Assembly (NCBI GenBank): GCA_021795795.1 | Contig: JAJYPA010000463.1 | Span: forward strand, 1 to 6,672 | Length of the DNA: 6,672 nt | DNA from: Pseudomonadota bacterium | Lineage (GTDB): Bacteria; Pseudomonadota; Gammaproteobacteria; Halothiobacillales; Halothiobacillaceae | Direction: 5' to 3' | In this document: piece by piece, positions 1 to 6,588 of the stretch | How the letters are laid out: every line of letters begins with the position of its first letter | Numbering within the stretch: position 1 is the first letter of the stretch | Program-made: the position numbers and the translations under genes | Notes under the pieces: generated by a model | Seen by the model: only the letters and a program-made list of their open reading frames with translations | Told to the model about the DNA's origin: nothing | The model's database searches: none

Positions 1-40
1 TCTGAATGTCCAGACCCCCCCCCCCGGTTTCCTCCTTCGT

Positions 41-109
41 GGCTTGTCCGACGCCTGCCCGAGGAGCCCTGCAGAGCCAGTCGCCGTGTGGGCAGGCATC
101 AGACAACCC
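41..109 (-). repeat. Long inverted repeat / stem-loop (20-nt arms, 29-nt loop)
   Basis: Arms at 41-60 and 90-109 are complementary at 17 of 20 positions. In minus-strand RNA two of the three mismatches become U-G pairs, giving 19 of 20 pairs with one G-G mismatch. In plus-strand RNA the same positions are C-A mismatches. The core pairs GCCTGCCC with GGGCAGGC. No U-tract follows on the minus strand; only CCCTTTACTT follows on the plus strand. It is therefore not a classic intrinsic terminator in either direction, though it could end or stabilise a minus-strand transcript. It might also be the structured end of a mobile element. Confidence 0.7.
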
Positions 110-110
110 T

Positions 111-257
111 TTACTTAAGCGGTCGTTCGAGGTTAGTGAGTATCATTTCCAGGAAGTTGATAGTATCAGCTTTGCTTTTCCGTACCACTTGAGGGCTGGG
201 GAGCATGGGATATTTCTGCGGACGAGCCGTCACGTCGTACCACAGATCGGCCTTTTC
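111..257 (-). pseudogene. Possible decayed coding fragment
   Basis: A minus-strand frame from 257 to a TAA at 111-113 encodes 48 residues containing EKADLWYDVTARP and ending DTINFLEMILTNLERPLK, which looks more protein-like than random sequence. It has no start codon near its beginning. The codon just before it (258-260) is TAA, and the same frame stays open for about 60 further codons upstream of that stop. This pattern would fit a gene interrupted by a nonsense change, but I recognise no family. The last stop lies one base before the 41-109 stem-loop. Confidence 0.2.
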
Positions 258-458
258 TTATGCCATGCCCTGATACCGTCCAATCAGAATGTTGTGCTTA
301 TTTGAGCAAATACATTGATGGGTTGTGCCAACTGATAGGCGGCCCCTGCCGAACTGGTGCTGGGTGAAGCACTTAGGGTGACGCTGATTAACACTATTGG
401 GGCCAATGAGCACTGCTGCGAGAGATAGTGTATGCGCAGGCTATGCTTTCACTTGGGT

Positions 459-3092
459 TCACACAATGCCGGATGGCGAAAAATCTGGGGCAGCACCATT
501 TATCTCTGCAATCATTTCCTCGGCATCCGAATATTTTTCGGCAATGCGCGGAGAGATGACTATGCCGTGAAGTTGTGCGCGTAGGTCATCCCATCGACCA
601 CGTAGTACCTGCCAGTTTATCTCATCATACGTTCCCCGGAAAATAACTGGGCGAATTTCGATTCTAGGAAGGTCGCTATTCACTTGCTTATCAGCGATCA
701 CCTGATTCAGTTTTTGTTCCCACAAACTACCGATCCTATCGACTCGACCAATCTGCTGCTCAACCACGCCAGGATTCCATTCTGGGTGCAATAGCAAAAC
801 CGTACGACATGCCTTGTGAAGATTAAGCCCCTCACGACCCACTAACGATTGCGCGACCAATACCTTTGGGTAACCTTGCTTTCGATTAAAGGCCAATTGC
901 AAGAGGCGCCGAGTCTCTGGTTTTGTTTCCCCAAACATTAACCGCGCGTATCGACCTTCTGGGCGGTTGTATTCTTCGTGTAGCCTGATTTGGAGTTCAG
1001 CCCAGAGATCAGATGCTTCCACTTCATCCAACTGCCCATCCCCATTTTCATCACCTTTGTCACGATCACTTGCTGCCGCCACTAAATCAATAAAGGCCTG
1101 CGCAAAGTCGGACGACGTGGCATTCTCGGTGTTAGCCTGTACCAATTCTTGCATTGCTCGAGCAACTATTGCCAAGGCATGATCGTCGTTGCCTTGAACC
1201 TGTTTCGAATCCTCATTAGCTACTTTCTTAAAGACATCAAACAGCGCTCGCACACGTTTGTCTGGCTGCTTGCGGTTGAAATCTTCCTCGATGTGGCTAA
1301 TTAGCTTTCCCCGAATATCGCGGCGCTGATTCTCGATTTTTTGGTATTGTTTTGCGAGGGCATCATCCAGAACCTGGCGATCCAACTTTTCTTGCCTTTC
1401 CAACTGCCGATGAGCAGCAAGGATGGCATTCCAGTTATCGTTCTCATGCACTTTCGATTGTGGCCAGGGCAAATCTTCATCCAAGCACCGTAGCATCTCC
1501 CGAGCGTTGAGCAGTTGCACCAATGCCCGTAATGGGCGCGTGAACCGACCGAATGCCAGAACTTTTTCCCCTTGCCGACAAGTATCCTCAATTTCTTTAA
1601 CAGCGGCTAGAATCGCCGGGTGGTCAAATAACTCCGAGCCGTCGTTCTTCATGAACGGTTGGGCCATAACGTTCTGCCACCACTCAGCGCGTAGCCGACG
1701 CTTGAGATCTGCTTCTGCGCCACGCTGTGCAGTGATCTCAAGCACGCTATCATCCTCATTTTCTTCATGGCCATCTTTGTCATCGGAATGTAATTGATCA
1801 ATCAGCGCAGCAATGCCATGACCATTGCCTAAGGTTAGGCGCAGCCGCTTGGCAAGCGTACGATCGGATTGACGTGTAACAAACGACAACGCCTCAGCTG
1901 CGCATACAGCTCCCTTCCATTCGTAAGATAGTTGCGCTATATCGACTAGGATTTCCTTCTCGCGCCGGTAGGCGTGATAGCCCTTGCCAGATAAATTCTG
2001 AAATTTGATGACCGCAGGATCTTTCCGTTTATCACGTCGCAGCAGATAGTCATTTAGCGCCAGCTTGAATGCAGTGGCCGATTTTTTGAATTCCTTGCGC
2101 ACTTCTTTGTCACTCGGGCATTGCCTTACCCTGGCTACGGCTTGCACATAATTCGAAATAGCTGTAGTTGCTACCGCTTTCGATGCATCATCAACCCGGA
2201 TGCGTTCCAGCATTTGCGTCCATTGTGTCGCATCGAGCTCAACTGGCGTTGCGGTCATAGCTAGGCAGCGGGCATCGCCAGATTTCAGAACGACCTCAGT
2301 TAACAATCGATTTAGCCCACTGTCTTGCCCCCTGCTTTTGTGTGCCTCATCAACAATGACAAGATCAAATACACCGAGCCCAAGTCCGACTGCACGTTCT
2401 AGCCAGGGCCGTAATTGTGCGTTACACCCATATTCACCAACAGTCAGAGCACCAGGCCAAGGTGTCTTTTGAGCTAATTCTTCAATGAGTTTTCGAGTAG
2501 CGTGATTTTCTGGGTTGGCGCATATTGCACTGACGATGCTCTCCGCAGCTCGTTGAACCCACTTGTCGTGGAGCATGTCGTTATTGCAATAACCACGCGG
2601 CCAACGCCCGTTCAGTTGCTTTCGCCATCTGGCATATATTTCTGGGAGCAAAGCCCAGCGCCAAGGGACGCTGTTCTCTCCAAGCCGCCAGTTCGTGAAA
2701 GCATGAGACACAACTAGGGCCGACTCCTTAAACCACGGAGCATTCTCATCTTTGGTTTCCCATGCCTGCAAATATTCCCAGAGACGGCGCAAGATCGGCG
2801 GCGCATCGACTCCGGCTTTTCGTAATTCGTCGCTCCACTGATAGCCCAATCCAGGTGGCACCAGTATCGCAACCCGACCACCCGCGGCAATCACAGCCCG
2901 GGCGACCGCCACAGCTATTCGCGTCTTACCCATGCCAACTTCGTCCGCGATGATGACGCCGTTATTTGGCAATCGCTTGGCGAGTTCTCGAAGGCTCGCT
3001 GCTTGCCCATCGTTGAGTTCTATTGTTCGATCATCTGCAAGCCTGCAAAGCTTTTTTCCTACTTCTTTCCAGCCTCTGAACCCTTGACTCAT
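459..3092 (-). CDS. SNF2/RapA-like superfamily 2 DNA helicase/translocase
   Basis: An 877-residue ATPase with complete SF2 motifs: a Q-like segment near residue 30; motif I DEVGMGKT (50-57); Ia VAILVPPG (about 74); motif II VIVDEAH (245-251); motif III MTATP (279-283); motif IV near VLAFGRF (511-517); motif V SLVGREGLNL (749-758); motif VI QQIGRVDRIGS (779-789). The GRVDRIG form of motif VI and the WNP just before it resemble RapA/HepA-type SNF2 proteins, which translocate on double-stranded DNA rather than unwind it. Motifs IV and V are about 230 residues apart. The space holds long charged, probably coiled-coil helices (about 555-605) and a segment matching the 12-residue EF-hand loop (681-692). 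Another helical insertion lies between motif III and IV (about 300-490). No methyltransferase, nuclease or DUF1998-like tail is seen. ATG overlaps the PLD stop (ATGA). As last gene of the operon it is the likely motor that brings the PLD protein to its substrate. Confidence 0.97.
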   Translation of the reverse strand: MSQGFRGWKEVGKKLCRLADDRTIELNDGQAASLRELAKRLPNNGVIIADEVGMGKTRIAVAVARAVIAAGGRVAILVPPGLGYQWSDELRKAGVDAPPILRRLWEYLQAWETKDENAPWFKESALVVSHAFTNWRLGENSVPWRWALLPEIYARWRKQLNGRWPRGYCNNDMLHDKWVQRAAESIVSAICANPENHATRKLIEELAQKTPWPGALTVGEYGCNAQLRPWLERAVGLGLGVFDLVIVDEAHKSRGQDSGLNRLLTEVVLKSGDARCLAMTATPVELDATQWTQMLERIRVDDASKAVATTAISNYVQAVARVRQCPSDKEVRKEFKKSATAFKLALNDYLLRRDKRKDPAVIKFQNLSGKGYHAYRREKEILVDIAQLSYEWKGAVCAAEALSFVTRQSDRTLAKRLRLTLGNGHGIAALIDQLHSDDKDGHEENEDDSVLEITAQRGAEADLKRRLRAEWWQNVMAQPFMKNDGSELFDHPAILAAVKEIEDTCRQGEKVLAFGRFTRPLRALVQLLNAREMLRCLDEDLPWPQSKVHENDNWNAILAAHRQLERQEKLDRQVLDDALAKQYQKIENQRRDIRGKLISHIEEDFNRKQPDKRVRALFDVFKKVANEDSKQVQGNDDHALAIVARAMQELVQANTENATSSDFAQAFIDLVAAASDRDKGDENGDGQLDEVEASDLWAELQIRLHEEYNRPEGRYARLMFGETKPETRRLLQLAFNRKQGYPKVLVAQSLVGREGLNLHKACRTVLLLHPEWNPGVVEQQIGRVDRIGSLWEQKLNQVIADKQVNSDLPRIEIRPVIFRGTYDEINWQVLRGRWDDLRAQLHGIVISPRIAEKYSDAEEMIAEINGAAPDFSPSGIV

Positions 3093-5083
3093 TTCGCACC
3101 CCCAATCGGGCTCACTTCATTGACCTTCCAACTATTTTCAATCCTGAGCAACATATCGTCATACAGCTTTCCGGGCTTTGAGTCACCGGTTTCAGCAAAC
3201 GATGGGCGAAAAGACTGATGGTGTAACGCACTAAGTGGATTTAGTCCAAGTTTTTCACGGAAATATTTGACTGAAGCACTGTCGGCCGCTTGCCCCAACG
3301 TCTGTTCAAGGCGGTTGCACCAGACCACCCAATCCATTTCGTCGATTTCAGTTTGCTTGGCTGCGATGTTTTCAACTAGTTCCATCATTTGGCGTACTGG
3401 ATAACTGGTCGTTGGCACTGGTCGACGCTTCGACTGGGCCTTGCCTTCGTTTTCGTCATCTCCGTCATCTCCGCCGTCCTCATCCGGGGGCAGTGGAAAG
3501 TCAGCTAGCTGCCACCATGCCTCGTCGATATCGATAGTTGGCAACTGGGTGGCGGCAATACGCCCATATTGATCGACGACGGGTCTCTGCGTCTCAATCT
3601 GCTGTCCGTTTGCTTGCCACTGTATGCGAACTTGGCGGGGTTGAACTTCGTGCCATTGAATTCCTGTGTGAGTTTTTAAACAGGCTATTCCGGCTGAATC
3701 AAGCACTTCGAACTCGGTGCCGCTGGGTTCTCCTGCACGGAGTTCGCGCACGTCATCGGCTTCGTGCCATGTGAGCCAAGCAACAGGTGGCGCAATATAG
3801 ATGGCATCCCGTTGCTCCATGCCGCAACCGGCATTCAGCTTTGAAACGTCATCAATCTTATCGTCCCATTGAATGGGTAACAGGCTCGTCACCACCTGAT
3901 GCTCTGGGGTAGCCTCGTTTTTCTGCCAGCATAGCGAGTTCGGGGTAAACACAACGCCTGCTTCGAGGTTGCCATCATCAGCGCTCATCTTGTTGACGAA
4001 GCCTGGACTGGTCAAATTTCCTGAACCCAGATAAACCCAGGCACTGGTGCAGGCATTCGAATTGTCACGATAGTTAGCGCTGAACAAGAATTTCGCGTGC
4101 AAACTACGCCGCGCCCCTTCTCCGAACACAATTGCTGGAATAGCTGCAGGGCGAACCGTGATGCCACAGTCGTCGCGCAATGGCTTCACCGCTTTTGCAA
4201 TGGCTTGACAGGCATTTGGATTGACATAGAGGTCTACTTCCGGTTCCCGAGTCAGCAAGCCCTCATCACGAAGAGTCTTGAGCATTTCCAGTGGCACTTC
4301 AGGTGGCTTCTGGGGATCACCTGATGTTTCATAGAACCCGGACCCAATGGCCAGGTAATTGCGCTTTACCTCGCCATCTGCCTTGATTTTTTCAGGTAGT
4401 TGAGACAGCAGGGATTTGCTCCGATTGTCGAAGACCCTCGGCTGCCCTTGTGCCTTTGTAGAGCACGCATCGATCCAACTGCTGACCTGCTGAAGTGCAT
4501 TCATCGTCTCGCTGAGACGACCATGGACGGAAGCATGGAGCAACCGGGTGTCGAAAAGTTTCTGAATCCACGCCAATAGATCCCAGGCTGCCTTGACATC
4601 CGCGCAGTCTCGTTTGATATCAGCGTCCAGGTTACTGAGTGATTCGCTGGAGATATCGATCCGCCACATCAGATCCAAACTCTCCTCCAGCGTCTGCCGC
4701 GTCCAATTGCCTGTTGACACCAGCAAGCGTAATTGCCACTGACTGTGGTTCTCCTGATGGCGAAAACCTAGCAGAGCGACCTTGGCATGCAAAAGTCGAA
4801 ACGGCTTTTTCGCGTGATCTATGATCGGGAAATGCGCCACCCCTGGGGCATCCTGCAACGAAACAGGAGGGTTGCCCGGATCAAGCAACGCAACGAGAGC
4901 AATACGGCCTTGGTGGGCACGTTGCGAACGAGTGAGTCGAGTAAAGCGTTCAGTGGCGTCATCCAAAAATAACGCATCCGCCGAGTAGCCGCACAGCCAA
5001 CCAAAATGTCCGGTGTAGTCTGCTGGCGCATCAAAATGCTGTGCCAGCGACAGCGGCCTCAAGGATTCGCTATTGATGCTCAT
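3089..5083 (-). CDS. Phospholipase D superfamily protein (Tdp1-like HxK...N), putative nuclease
   Basis: A 664-residue soluble protein with two PLD half-sites. Site 1 is LLHAKVALL (H99, K101), followed by STGNW (N126). Site 2 is SLHAKFLF (H329, K331), followed by GSGNLTSPGF (N356). The canonical HKD aspartate is missing from both, and each has the downstream Asn seen in tyrosyl-DNA phosphodiesterases and many bacterial PLD-fold nucleases. The two sites normally form one active centre that attacks a phosphodiester through a covalent phospho-histidine, so a DNA- or RNA-cleaving or end-processing role is likely. The protein is longer than minimal PLD nucleases. A C-terminal region of about 250 residues includes a beta-rich part (about 425-520), an acidic Asp/Glu/Gly linker (534-546) and a helical tail. 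The start ATG overlaps the preceding stop (ATGA), with GGTGA just upstream. The 3' end overlaps the helicase gene in the same way. Lipid hydrolysis is unlikely given the absence of any export signal and the helicase neighbour. Confidence 0.95.
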   Translation of the reverse strand: MSINSESLRPLSLAQHFDAPADYTGHFGWLCGYSADALFLDDATERFTRLTRSQRAHQGRIALVALLDPGNPPVSLQDAPGVAHFPIIDHAKKPFRLLHAKVALLGFRHQENHSQWQLRLLVSTGNWTRQTLEESLDLMWRIDISSESLSNLDADIKRDCADVKAAWDLLAWIQKLFDTRLLHASVHGRLSETMNALQQVSSWIDACSTKAQGQPRVFDNRSKSLLSQLPEKIKADGEVKRNYLAIGSGFYETSGDPQKPPEVPLEMLKTLRDEGLLTREPEVDLYVNPNACQAIAKAVKPLRDDCGITVRPAAIPAIVFGEGARRSLHAKFLFSANYRDNSNACTSAWVYLGSGNLTSPGFVNKMSADDGNLEAGVVFTPNSLCWQKNEATPEHQVVTSLLPIQWDDKIDDVSKLNAGCGMEQRDAIYIAPPVAWLTWHEADDVRELRAGEPSGTEFEVLDSAGIACLKTHTGIQWHEVQPRQVRIQWQANGQQIETQRPVVDQYGRIAATQLPTIDIDEAWWQLADFPLPPDEDGGDDGDDENEGKAQSKRRPVPTTSYPVRQMMELVENIAAKQTEIDEMDWVVWCNRLEQTLGQAADSASVKYFREKLGLNPLSALHHQSFRPSFAETGDSKPGKLYDDMLLRIENSWKVNEVSPIGGAK

Positions 5084-6372
5084 GCTTCACCCCCGTCTGC
5101 GTTCGGATTTAGCCATTCGTCCAGCTCACCGTGCATGTCGAGATTCAAAAGATAGAGATTTCGCACGCGGTAGGAGATGCCTTCAGGTAATGGAATGCCA
5201 CTCGCTTGTGGCGTTTCTTGACCTTCATTGTCGGCACCGACCTGCCTTATCGAACCACGAAATGCCGGCCCTGGCTTGATTTCATCGCCTACTAAGCGCA
5301 GAACATACCCGTCTCGATCAACCAGGGTTCGCAAAATGCTGGACGGATCGGTAGTTACGCACTCACGACAGAATTTGTTGGCTTCTTCATCCGCGTGTTT
5401 GAACGCCAGGTATTCTCTTGCTGCGGCTTTCAGCTTGTCAATCGCAGGTTTCAGCGCCTCAGGAATTCGCGCCCTCAAGGAACAGGACTGCGCGACTGTC
5501 TGGCTTCCGATGTGGGCCTCTGCTGCATCAAGAGTAGCAATTGCAGCTTCACGTGCCTCAAAAAACAAGGCTCCTGCCTGGAGGTCGTGCCAATGCTCTT
5601 CTGAAATTTCTTGCGGACGGTGAGCCCACGTCAGCCTACTTGGCCTACTATTCCGAATTGCCTCGACCCAGGCCAGTACGTTGCTTCGCCGTTTCTTGTC
5701 CTCATTGGGTTCATTCCCTCCTTGGATTAGTCTTTCGCGAAGTAATGGAATTGCTTCATCGGATAGCCGGTTGAGTGGCGACAGAACCTGTCGAAGTGCA
5801 TCTGTATCGACGCGGTCATCCTTCATCTGCGCCCACCAAGTTAGATGATCGATGACCGCTCTGTTATACGGACGATATCCCCCTGATGCCCTATCGATAA
5901 AGGATCTTCCTTCTTCCGCGCAACAAAATGCATTGAATCGTGCGCTGTCGGACTCTACAAAGCCAAGTGCGGGCAAGGCTTGGCCGGTCGCCATTCGCAT
6001 GGGCTGCGCGACGTAGAAATTTCGCTGACGCACCCGCCGGAAACTGAAATCATCTTTGCCTTGCAACTTGGTATTTCCGCGCAAGCGACTGTCACTGCTC
6101 CACCCATTGCTTTTGAAGGCCAGCCAACAGGCCAGCGCTTCAATCGCATTCGCCACTTCAATATTCTGCACTTTCACACCTTGGCTACGCGCAGCTTCCG
6201 CTACAGCGACACCAAGCGTCGCAAGTAACAGCTGCTTGCCGTACCAGACGCCACCTAACCCGGGAACAGCAAGATCATTAAAGCGACGCACCGACGCGCC
6301 CAGTCCAAGTGTTCTAGTACGGCGCCCATTCGGCAAAAATTCTGGCCCCAGAAGGCCCCATGTACTTTCCAT
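5080..6372 (-). CDS. Unrecognised protein, first gene of the helicase-PLD operon
   Basis: This is an intact gene of 430 codons that I cannot assign to a family. The ATG at 6372 is preferred: AAGGAG lies 9 nt upstream. An in-frame TTG at 6375, immediately before it, is an alternative start. Seen in the sequence: no signal peptide or membrane helix; a glycine- and arginine-rich N-terminus (about residues 8-45); a segment at about 95-130 with many basic and aromatic residues; a Cys-Cys pair near 150; a mostly helical, charged stretch at about 255-340 ending in a single C-x2-C near 335; and a C-terminal part (about 350-425) that looks like a small beta-rich domain followed by a conserved-looking YRVRNLYLLNLD segment. 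No ATPase, nuclease or methyltransferase motif is visible. Its last bases overlap the start of the PLD gene (ATGA), so the two are probably translationally coupled. By position it is likely the system-specific subunit (target recognition, scaffold or control), but this is inference only. Confidence 0.93.
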   Translation of the reverse strand: MESTWGLLGPEFLPNGRRTRTLGLGASVRRFNDLAVPGLGGVWYGKQLLLATLGVAVAEAARSQGVKVQNIEVANAIEALACWLAFKSNGWSSDSRLRGNTKLQGKDDFSFRRVRQRNFYVAQPMRMATGQALPALGFVESDSARFNAFCCAEEGRSFIDRASGGYRPYNRAVIDHLTWWAQMKDDRVDTDALRQVLSPLNRLSDEAIPLLRERLIQGGNEPNEDKKRRSNVLAWVEAIRNSRPSRLTWAHRPQEISEEHWHDLQAGALFFEAREAAIATLDAAEAHIGSQTVAQSCSLRARIPEALKPAIDKLKAAAREYLAFKHADEEANKFCRECVTTDPSSILRTLVDRDGYVLRLVGDEIKPGPAFRGSIRQVGADNEGQETPQASGIPLPEGISYRVRNLYLLNLDMHGELDEWLNPNADGGEA

Positions 6373-6375
6373 CAA

Positions 6376-6513
6376 TCAGATCTCCTTCGTTACGGCTTGG
6401 CCGCGACTATGTGGGAGCCGCCGTGCATCAGCAATCACATCCCCAAACCTGCGCACCCACCACTCCAGCATGGCGCTATCGACGACCTCAGCCGTGATTT
6501 CAAGTTGCCCGTC
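6376..6513 (-). pseudogene. 3' remnant of a WYL-domain transcriptional regulator
   Basis: The last 45 codons of a reading frame end in TGA at 6376-6378, 3 nt before the ATG of the first operon gene. The translation contains ITAEVVDSAMLEWWVRRFGD, which matches the C-terminal extension of WYL regulators: a beta strand, then a D-s-x-L-x-x-W-x-x-x-F-G-D helix and turn. Residues after it (RRLPHSRGQAV) fit the usual tail. Upstream in the same frame are TAG stops at 6514-6516 and 6523-6525. The winged-helix DNA-binding domain and WYL core are therefore missing, although such regulators usually have about 300 residues. WYL regulators such as BrxR and CapW commonly control defence operons, so this is probably the decapitated former regulator of the operon. 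The break may be an insertion or deletion junction. Alternatively the tail could be expressed from an internal ATG, but a functional product is unlikely. Confidence 0.75.
6382..6387 (-). promoter_or_regulatory. Ribosome binding site of the first operon gene
   Basis: AAGGAG lies inside the last codons of the WYL remnant, 9 nt from the ATG at 6372 and 6 nt from the alternative TTG at 6375. It is the strongest Shine-Dalgarno-like site in the operon. It suggests that the first gene starts efficiently by itself while the two later genes rely partly on coupling through ATGA overlaps. Confidence 0.7.
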
Positions 6514-6522
6514 CTAAATCGA

Positions 6523-6585
6523 CTACTTGCTGGTCAATGGATAATGAGCTATAGTCAATTCTGGTGTATGAGCATTTACTGACAT
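6523..6585 (-). other. Short ATG-started 20-codon frame, possible 5' fragment of a disrupted gene
   Basis: An ATG at 6585, 3 nt after the preceding stop, opens a 20-residue frame beginning MSVNAHTPELTI and ending in TAG. It is in the same frame as the WYL remnant, separated from it only by two stop codons (TAG at 6523-6525 and 6514-6516). It could be the start of a gene whose body has been lost, the tail of an inserted element, or chance. No good ribosome binding site is visible; the nearest, AGGA, is about 14 nt upstream. Confidence 0.25.
6533..6559. repeat. Direct repeat of ATTGAC, 21 bp apart
   Basis: Two copies of ATTGAC (minus strand; GTCAAT on plus at 6533-6538 and 6554-6559) are exactly 21 bp apart, about two helical turns, just upstream of the regulator remnant. 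Each contains TTGAC, resembling a -35 element, but neither has a convincing -10 box 16-18 bp away. They could be half-sites for a regulator or a coincidence. Confidence 0.25.
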
Positions 6586-6588
6586 AGC

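Larger units (their letters stand above)
1..458. other. Left flank without a convincing intact gene
   Basis: This interval downstream of the helicase gene holds a run of eleven C (15-25), the 41-109 stem-loop, the possible fossil frame at 111-257, and two small inverted repeats (357-372, GTGCT/AGCAC; 392-430, CACTAT/ATAGTG). No intrinsic terminator with a U-tract is seen after the helicase stop, so where the operon transcript ends is unclear. A 99-codon plus-strand frame (6-305) runs across the C run and the stem-loop and lacks coding character. Confidence 0.6.

Noticed and set aside
41..109. Integron attC site
   Set aside because: Despite the hairpin shape, the ends lack the RYYYAAC and GTTRRRY core boxes in the required orientation.
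6..305. Plus-strand 99-codon open frame
   Set aside because: It runs through the C homopolymer and the stem-loop, has a proline/serine-rich random-looking start, no visible ribosome binding site (window edge) and no recognisable motif.
392..430. Intrinsic terminator after the helicase gene (CACTAT/ATAGTG)
   Set aside because: The stem is only 6 bp with a 27-nt interior and no U-tract follows on the minus strand.
459..6372. Assignment to DISARM, BREX or a type I/III restriction system
   Set aside because: No DUF1998-type DrmA, no DrmB, no PglZ, and no DNA methyltransferase motif in any of the three proteins; only the helicase-plus-PLD theme is shared.
967..6582. Many 60-150 codon frames opposite or out of phase with the three large genes
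   Set aside because: They are shadows of the long minus-strand genes, with serine- and arginine-rich translations, no motifs and no ribosome binding sites.
6514..6588. Sigma-70 promoter using TTGACT or TTGACC as -35
   Set aside because: No acceptable -10 hexamer is found at 16-18 bp from either site.
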